Shown: in pieces, positions 6,378 through 10,285 of the stretch | Position numbering within the stretch: the stretch's first letter is position 1 | Layout: each line of letters opens with the position of its first letter | Source of the DNA: Pseudoflavonifractor sp035562355 | GTDB lineage: Bacteria; Bacillota; Clostridia; Oscillospirales; Oscillospiraceae | Length of the DNA stretch: 10,285 nt | Assembly: GCA_035562355.1 (NCBI GenBank) | Contig: DATMXU010000106.1 | Span: 1-10,285, forward strand | Direction of reading: 5' to 3' | Program-made: the position numbers and the translations under genes | Notes under the pieces: model-generated | The model's database searches: none | What the model saw: only the letters and a program-made list of their open reading frames with translations | What the model was told of the DNA's origin: nothing

Positions 6378-7242
6378 GGTTCTCCTCTGCCTTCTCATAG
6401 ACCTCGTACTCGTCCCAGATCCGCTCCAGCGTCTCAAAGGTCTTGGAGAGGTCCTCGTTCTTCCTCCGGCCCACCGCCATAATGAGGGCGTTCACCAGGG
6501 AGAGGGGGGCCACCAGCGAGTCCACGAAGGAGGCCATGTCGCTCTTTGCAAGGAGGGCATGGTCCGCGATGGGAACCAAGGGCGAGGCGCTGCCGTCTGT
6601 GATGGCCACCACGGTGGCTTTGCGATCATGTGCAAAGTGCATCGCCTTTACAGTTCGCTGCGAATACCGGGGAAAGCTGATGCCGATGACCACGTCGCCC
6701 TCCGCCACCCGCAGAATCTGCTCAAAGACCTCGCTGACCGAGTTCGTATGTACGATGACCACGTTTTCAAAAATCAGATTGAAATAAAAGCCCAGAAAGC
6801 TGGACAGCGCGGCGGCTGAGCGGACGCCCAAAATGTAGATGCGCTTGGCGCCCACGATGGCGTCCACCGCGGCGTTGAACTGGTCCCGGTCCACCTCCTC
6901 CAAGGTCATGCGGATCTTCTCAATGTCCGAGTGCATAACCCTGGGCAGAATGTCCTGGGTGCCGATGCGGTCATTGGAGACCTCGATGCGCTGGATGGAG
7001 GTGAGCTTGCCCCGGATCATCTCCTGCAGCGCCTTCTGCATGGCGGGGTATCCGTCGTACCCCAGCTCGGCGGCAAAGCGGACCACCGTGGACTCGCTGA
7101 CGTTCACCGTCTTGCCCAGCTTGCTGGCCGTCATAAAGGCCGCTTTATCGTAGGAGAGCAGAATAAAATGGGCGATGGCCCTCTGCCCCTTGGAAAATCC
7201 CCCCATCCCGTTCTGGATGGACGCCAGTATATCTTTCGACAT
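6370..7242 (-). CDS. MurR/RpiR-family transcriptional regulator (HTH + SIS domains)
   Basis: 290 residues, full length for the family. Residues 1-77 are the RpiR-type helix-turn-helix domain (FSKGQRAIAHFIL, then TASKLGKTVNVSESTVVRFAAELGYDGYP, whose pattern is diagnostic). A linker leads to a SIS phosphosugar-binding domain at about 125-265, with YILGVRSAA and GISFPRYSQRT as the substrate-loop blocks and ITDGSASPL after. Such proteins sense a sugar phosphate and bind operators near their targets; the ligand here is unknown. The start at 7242 has GGGAGGG 8 nt upstream. It is the first gene after a predicted promoter and overlaps the downstream flavoprotein by 8 nt. It may therefore control its own five-gene unit, which holds no obvious sugar gene. 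Autoregulation is inference. Confidence 0.93.
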   Translation of the reverse strand: MSKDILASIQNGMGGFSKGQRAIAHFILLSYDKAAFMTASKLGKTVNVSESTVVRFAAELGYDGYPAMQKALQEMIRGKLTSIQRIEVSNDRIGTQDILPRVMHSDIEKIRMTLEEVDRDQFNAAVDAIVGAKRIYILGVRSAAALSSFLGFYFNLIFENVVIVHTNSVSEVFEQILRVAEGDVVIGISFPRYSQRTVKAMHFAHDRKATVVAITDGSASPLVPIADHALLAKSDMASFVDSLVAPLSLVNALIMAVGRRKNEDLSKTFETLERIWDEYEVYEKAEENHG

Positions 7243-7263
7243 AGCCTGAACCCTCCCGGTCTT

Positions 7264-7284
7264 CGCCCTGCTTGCCGCAGGGCG
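7264..7284 (-). other. Hairpin in the rpiR-type gene leader
   Basis: A perfect 8-bp GC-rich inverted repeat (CGCCCTGC and its complement) with a 5-nt loop lies between the predicted transcript start and the ribosome binding site. No U-tract follows, so it is not a terminator. It could stabilise the 5' end of the mRNA or act as an operator. Confidence 0.5.
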
Positions 7285-7293
7285 TTCCTCTCT

Positions 7294-7322
7294 ATCATAG
7301 CTGTATTTTCAGTCAAATACAA
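7294..7322 (-). promoter_or_regulatory. Predicted sigma-A-type promoter of the RpiR-flavoprotein-cmk-plsC-ispH unit
   Basis: On the minus strand, -35 TTGTAT (7322-7317) and -10 TATGAT (7299-7294) are 17 nt apart, in an AT-rich stretch of an otherwise GC-rich window. The -10 matches 5 of 6 and the -35 only 3 of 6. Upstream lie TGCATGCA (7335-7328) and TGCAtttttgCA-like repeats (7364-7353) that could be regulator sites. No terminator was seen after the preceding pseudouridine synthase gene, so read-through may add to transcription. Confidence 0.6.
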
Positions 7323-7364
7323 GTGTGTGCATGCAAGAAATGAAATCACTCCTGCAAAAATGCA

Positions 7365-8057
7365 CTATTTCTTCAGCCCGGCCAGCTCCTCCGCCGTAAG
7401 GCGCCGCCAGGCGCCGGGCTTTAGGTCTCCCAGCGTCAGGCTACCCTCCCGCACCCGCCGAAGGCGGGTGACCGTGAGTCCTGCGGCGGCGCACATACGC
7501 CGCACCTGCCGGTTCTTCCCCTCGTGGATGACGACCGAGAGGAGTCCGTCTCTCAGCCGCCGCACCCTGGCCGGGGCAAGAGGGACGCCGTCCAGCTCCA
7601 TAGGTCCGGCCAGGATGGGCAGCGCCCGCTCCACGTCCCCGGTCACGGCGACGTGGTACTCCTTCTCCGTCTCATGCCTGGGGTGGGTGAGGAGATTGGT
7701 CAACGCCCCGTCGTCGGTCAAAATCAGCAGTCCCTCGGAGTCCAGGTCCAGCCGGCCCACGGGCCAGACCCGCGCGCCGCAGTCCGCCGTCAGCTCGGCC
7801 ACCGTGGGCCGCCCCTTCTCGTCCGAGAGAGTGGTGACGTAGCCCCTGGGCTTATGGAGCATGAGGTAGGTGCACTGTTTCGTCCGCGCCAGGGGCACGC
7901 CGTCCAGGGCCACCGTGTCCCGCTCCGGGTCGGCCCTGTCGCCCAGATGGGCCACGGCGCCGTTGACGGTCACCCGCCCCGCCTCAATGTACCCCTCCGC
8001 CGTCCGGCGGGAGGCCACGCCGCAGGCGGAGAGCAGTTTCTGCAGGCGCTCTTCCAT
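7365..8057 (-). CDS. rluB: RsuA/RluB-family rRNA pseudouridine synthase
   Basis: Isomerises a specific uridine of rRNA to pseudouridine. 230 residues. Residues 1-58 are an S4 RNA-binding domain (RLQKLLSACGVASRR, GRVTVNG). The catalytic domain follows, with HKPRGYVTT and the signature GRLDLDSEGLLI; D104 in GRLD is the catalytic aspartate. Further blocks are LTHPRHETEKEY, the GKNRQVRRM RNA-binding motif and the C-terminal L..G.WR.L. The RsuA, RluB, RluE and RluF subgroups are hard to separate by eye. RluB (23S rRNA) is preferred because Gram-positive members with an S4 domain near cell-wall/spore genes are usually of that type. The ribosome binding site is weak (GCGGGGCGG). It follows the carboxypeptidase gene after a 54-nt gap that holds a hairpin. 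Confidence 0.9.
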   Translation of the reverse strand: MEERLQKLLSACGVASRRTAEGYIEAGRVTVNGAVAHLGDRADPERDTVALDGVPLARTKQCTYLMLHKPRGYVTTLSDEKGRPTVAELTADCGARVWPVGRLDLDSEGLLILTDDGALTNLLTHPRHETEKEYHVAVTGDVERALPILAGPMELDGVPLAPARVRRLRDGLLSVVIHEGKNRQVRRMCAAAGLTVTRLRRVREGSLTLGDLKPGAWRRLTAEELAGLKK

Positions 8058-8089
8058 TTTTCCGCCCCGCTCTCTGTAAATAACATAGG

Positions 8090-8115
8090 TTAGGAGCGGC
8101 GAATGCCGCTCCTAA
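8090..8115 (-). other. Hairpin spanning the carboxypeptidase stop codon
   Basis: A perfect 11-bp inverted repeat, TTAGGAGCGGC with its complement, around an ATTC loop. The TAG stop of the carboxypeptidase (8114-8112) lies inside the first arm. The downstream minus-strand sequence is CCTATGTTATTTAC, without a U-tract, so this is a poor terminator; it could mark or protect the mRNA end or give partial termination before the pseudouridine synthase gene. Confidence 0.5.
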
Positions 8116-9272
8116 GCGCTAAAGATCCCGGTTCCAAAGGCCGCAAGGAAACCGGTCTCCTTGGGCCTGTTCAGAAAACCCCGGATCAGCTCAACCAGGC
8201 TCTTCACCTTGGGCGCGTTGCTCGCCACGCTGGCGGCATAGACCAGATAGGTCCTCCCGAGCTCCCGGCCGTCCAGATAGAAGACCATCTCCCCCGCAAG
8301 GTTTCCCTTGCGCACGGGCGCGCGGACGCTCTCGGGCAGGATGAGCTTTGAGGTGACCTTCTCCCCCTCCGTCAGCGGATAACGCAGGTCCTCCGCGGCG
8401 GCGACGGGCACCAGGCGCACCAGACTGCCCGTCACGGCGAGGCTGCGCACCTCCTGCCCGGCGGCGGCCAGCGTCTGCAGGGGGTAGACCGCAAAGCCGT
8501 AGTCCAGGAGGGAGGCGTGGTCCTTCCAGTCGTTGGGGGCGTTGAGCGTGACCGCGATCAGCCGCTGCCCCTCCCGCTCCGCGCAGGAGACCAGCGTGCG
8601 CCCGGCCGCGTCGGTATACCCCGTCTTCATGCCCACGCAGCCCTCATACTGCCAGAGGAGCTTATTGTGGTTGGTGAAACTGTGCCCCCCTATGGTGATG
8701 CTCCTGGTGGAGACGATCTTAGCCAGCATCTCGTCCTCCATCACCACCCGGGCCAGCTTTGCCATGTCGGCGGCGGTGGAGTAGTGGCTGTCGTCCGGGA
8801 GACCGCTGGGGTTTGAAAAATGGGTGTTCTCCATCCCCAGCTCGGCTGCCCAGTCGTTCATCCAGCCCACGAAGGTATCCAGCCCGCCGCCGCAGAAGTC
8901 CGCGATGGCGAGGGCCGCGTCGTTGCCCGACACCAGAAGGAGACCGTAGAGCAGCGTCTCCAGAGTCGCCTTCTCCCCCGGCTTTAGGTACATGGAGGAG
9001 CCGCCGTCCAGAGTGTACTCCCGTTTCACCTCCACCTCCTGCTTGAGGTCGGGGGTGGAGCGGACGGCCACCAGCGCGGTCATCAGCTTGGTGATGCTGG
9101 CAATAGGCCGCTTTTCATCGGGATTTTTTCCATAGAGCACCCGCCCGGTTGACCCGTCCACCAAAATGGCGCAGGATGCCGACAGCGAAGGCTCCCGCAA
9201 GGTCTCCGCCCTTACAGAAATAGACGAGCATAAAAAGAGTACGGCACAAAAGGCCGCAATGACCCTTCTCAT
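8112..9272 (-). CDS. Secreted D-alanyl-D-alanine carboxypeptidase (DacF/DacB/PBP5-like, peptidase S11)
   Basis: Removes the terminal D-Ala from peptidoglycan stem peptides outside the membrane. 386 residues. Seen: a signal peptide (MRR, hydrophobic 4-20, probable cleavage after VRA at 22), catalytic SITK (S59, K62), SGN (115-117), KTG (216-218), and the NPSGLPD block. A beta-rich C-terminal PBP5-type domain starts at about 250. The last 35 residues hold a short amphipathic stretch (VKSLVELIRGFLN) that may anchor it to the membrane. The start is ATG 9272, with GGGGTGG 6 nt upstream; a TTG at 9287 is in frame but adds MGWCC and overlaps the ribosome binding site. The neighbouring ytfJ-type gene suggests a role in spore cortex or forespore wall (DacF/DacB-like), but a vegetative role is equally possible from sequence alone. 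Confidence 0.93.
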   Translation of the reverse strand: MRRVIAAFCAVLFLCSSISVRAETLREPSLSASCAILVDGSTGRVLYGKNPDEKRPIASITKLMTALVAVRSTPDLKQEVEVKREYTLDGGSSMYLKPGEKATLETLLYGLLLVSGNDAALAIADFCGGGLDTFVGWMNDWAAELGMENTHFSNPSGLPDDSHYSTAADMAKLARVVMEDEMLAKIVSTRSITIGGHSFTNHNKLLWQYEGCVGMKTGYTDAAGRTLVSCAEREGQRLIAVTLNAPNDWKDHASLLDYGFAVYPLQTLAAAGQEVRSLAVTGSLVRLVPVAAAEDLRYPLTEGEKVTSKLILPESVRAPVRKGNLAGEMVFYLDGRELGRTYLVYAASVASNAPKVKSLVELIRGFLNRPKETGFLAAFGTGIFSA

Positions 9273-9274
9273 AC

Positions 9275-9303
9275 AGCACCACCCCAAAAAACAAGATGGT
9301 GCT
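9275..9303 (-). promoter_or_regulatory. Hairpin sequestering the carboxypeptidase ribosome binding site
   Basis: On the minus strand, AGCACCATCTT (9303-9293) can pair with GGGGTGGTGCT (9285-9275) through 11 pairs including three G-T wobbles, around the loop GTTTTTT. The second arm contains the GGGGTGG ribosome binding site, and the arm ends 2 nt before the ATG. Folding would hide the site. Confidence 0.45.
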
Positions 9304-9313
9304 ATTATGAGTC

Positions 9314-9721
9314 CTAGAACTCGTCTTTATCCTTTTCTTTTTGCTTCTCGATAAACCCGGTGACCTTGTCGATGACCTCAGGCACCATCTCAATGACCCG
9401 GTCCACGCTGGTGGGCGGATAGGGGGAGACGGGGATGAGCCGCACCAGGTCGCCCTTGACCACCAGGAAGGAGACGGGGACGATGGTGACCCCCGAGCCC
9501 GCGCCGCCGCCAAAGGCGTTGTCGGCGTCCGGTTTCTGGTTCTTGCCCGCCCAGTCGCTGCCGCCGGACGCAAACCCAAAGCTGACCTTGGACACGGGGA
9601 TGATGGTGACCTCCCCCGCTTGGATCGGCTGGCCCACGATGGTGTTCACGTCCACCATCTCGCGAATTTTCTGCATGGTGGTGCTCATAAGCTCTCCGAT
9701 GGGATGCTGCTTGTTTTCCAT
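9314..9721 (-). CDS. ytfJ: YtfJ/GerW-family sporulation protein
   Basis: Homologue of B. subtilis YtfJ (GerW), a forespore-made protein needed for normal spore germination responses; the biochemical function is unknown. 135 residues, normal for the family, with no signal peptide or membrane segment. Seen: an N-terminal helix (IGELMSTTMQKIREMVD), the VGQPI...TIIPVSKVSFGFASGG core, GGGAGSGVTIVPVSFLVV, and a late amphipathic segment ending in the charged tail KQKEKDKDEF. The start ATG at 9721 is one base after the TAG of the DUF2953 gene, with AGAGG inside the end of that gene, so the two are translationally coupled. This repeats the ytfI-ytfJ order of Bacillus, where the pair is a sigma-F-controlled operon. 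Its presence indicates a spore-forming lineage. Confidence 0.93.
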   Translation of the reverse strand: MENKQHPIGELMSTTMQKIREMVDVNTIVGQPIQAGEVTIIPVSKVSFGFASGGSDWAGKNQKPDADNAFGGGAGSGVTIVPVSFLVVKGDLVRLIPVSPYPPTSVDRVIEMVPEVIDKVTGFIEKQKEKDKDEF

Positions 9722-9722
9722 A

Positions 9723-10285
9723 CTAAACCGCCTCTTTCTCTGCGTTTCGTTTCGCTCTGCCCCGGAGGGTGAGTTTTAAAAATAAAATGAGCAGCCGGAC
9801 CGAGAGGACGACGCCCTGCCCGATGGTCATGGACAGCGCGGCGTGGACGTAGACCTTGGGAACGCTGGCTTGGAAGTCCACCGCCGTGCGGATACGCCGC
9901 TCCTTCACCTTGAAATTATGCTCGAACACAGGCAAAATCATACCGATGGCCACGTTGGCCCTGCCATAGGCCATGGCCGCCGCCGCCGCGTCAGGCGCCG
10001 CGGCGGTGAAGTCGAGGCGGAGCCTGTCGATGCGCACCTTCCGCCGAAAGCCCCCCACCGCCTCTGGGATCAGGGGCAGATACTGCCTGAGCCGCTCCAG
10101 TGTGCCGCCGGGCTTGGCAGGCGGCTCCTCTTCCGGCTTCTGCTCCTCTTTTTTCTTCCTTTGTCTCTTTTCCTTCTTCGCCTTGGACGGCTTGCGTTTT
10201 ATGGGGTACAGGGTGTAGAAAAACGGCCCCACCCGCAGCCTTGCGAGCAGGCCCTCGCCGCCGTACTCGGCAAAGCCGCCCACCC
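9723..10285 (-). CDS. DUF2953 (YtfI-like) protein, 5' end cut by window edge
   Basis: About 187 C-terminal residues of a YtfI-like DUF2953 protein; the start lies beyond base 10285, and the GTG near the edge is probably internal. Seen: a beta-rich N-terminal piece (GLLARLRVGPFFYTLYPIK), a highly charged linker of lysines, glutamates and prolines (about 35 residues), then the family's conserved region with VRIDRLRLDF, D-A-A-repeats followed by AYGRANVAIGMILP, and DFQASVPKVYVHAALSMTIGQ. The end is a hydrophobic stretch (VVLSVRLLILFLKL) followed by a basic tail, possibly membrane associated. The molecular function is unknown. Coupling to ytfJ and the Bacillus parallel point to a sporulation role. 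The family call rests on pattern and neighbour order. Confidence 0.8.
   Translation of the reverse strand, partial: VGGFAEYGGEGLLARLRVGPFFYTLYPIKRKPSKAKKEKRQRKKKEEQKPEEEPPAKPGGTLERLRQYLPLIPEAVGGFRRKVRIDRLRLDFTAAAPDAAAAAMAYGRANVAIGMILPVFEHNFKVKERRIRTAVDFQASVPKVYVHAALSMTIGQGVVLSVRLLILFLKLTLRGRAKRNAEKEAV

Noticed and set aside
6378..6437. 20-residue N-terminal extension of the flavoprotein
   Set aside because: Arginine- and serine-rich, lies wholly inside the RpiR gene, and precedes a perfect ribosome binding site and the canonical MADIIVIGGG start.
5067..6482. 471-codon plus-strand open frame antisense to the flavoprotein
   Set aside because: Product dominated by G, H, P, R and Q with no domain. 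It runs opposite three well-supported genes and has no credible start context, as expected of GC-rich shadows.
9288..9313. CATAAT as a separate carboxypeptidase promoter -10
   Set aside because: No acceptable -35 at 16-18 nt, and the element sits directly after the ytfJ stop; co-transcription is simpler.
1..10285. CRISPR arrays, tRNA or rRNA genes, insertion sequences, phage or defence genes
   Set aside because: No direct-repeat arrays, cloverleaf genes, terminal inverted repeats or transposase/integrase motifs were seen; all genes are co-oriented conserved chromosomal genes.

Overview
The window is a chromosomal segment of a high-GC, probably spore-forming member of the Clostridia. An Oscillospiraceae-type gut bacterium (Flavonifractor/Pseudoflavonifractor/Intestinimonas-like) is the best inference. 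The evidence is an IspH-ribosomal S1 fusion typical of Clostridia, a YtfI/YtfJ-like (DUF2953-GerW) sporulation gene pair, a CarD-ispD-ispF cluster, GC-rich coding sequence and strong GGAGG ribosome binding sites. All eleven genes lie on the minus strand, so transcription runs from high to low coordinates. No mobile element, CRISPR array, rRNA, tRNA or recognisable riboswitch was seen, and no gap between genes reaches 300 bases.

Region A (10285 to about 8060, read leftwards) is a sporulation/cell-wall group: a DUF2953 protein cut by the window edge, a YtfJ/GerW-type spore protein, a secreted D-alanyl-D-alanine carboxypeptidase, and then an RsuA/RluB-type rRNA pseudouridine synthase. The first two genes are separated by one base. 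The carboxypeptidase ribosome binding site sits inside a possible hairpin.

Region B (about 7365 to 1763) is a compact five-gene transcription unit. It starts at a predicted sigma-A-type promoter upstream of an RpiR-type regulator. It continues through a BaiN/HI0933-type flavoprotein, cytidylate kinase (cmk), an acyl-acyl carrier protein/acyl-CoA-type 1-acylglycerol-phosphate acyltransferase (plsC) and the IspH-S1 fusion, and ends at a textbook intrinsic terminator. Neighbouring genes overlap (8 nt, ATGA, GTGA) or are 11 nt apart, which implies translational coupling. The products serve nucleotide supply, phospholipid synthesis, isoprenoid synthesis and translation.

Region C (1733 to 1) starts at a near-consensus promoter (TTGCAA-17-TATAAT). 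It encodes a CarD/CdnL RNA polymerase-binding regulator, then, after a hairpin, ispD and ispF, which overlap by ATGA. With ispH in region B, three enzymes of the MEP isoprenoid pathway fall within 4 kb.

Most of the window is conserved housekeeping sequence, and I found no exotic new system. The observation most worth checking is in the IspH-S1 fusion. An 8-base perfect Shine-Dalgarno sequence lies in the gene just before an in-frame ATG at the domain junction, and an AT-rich, promoter-like patch lies 240 bases upstream. Together they suggest that a free S1-like protein could be made as well as the fusion.
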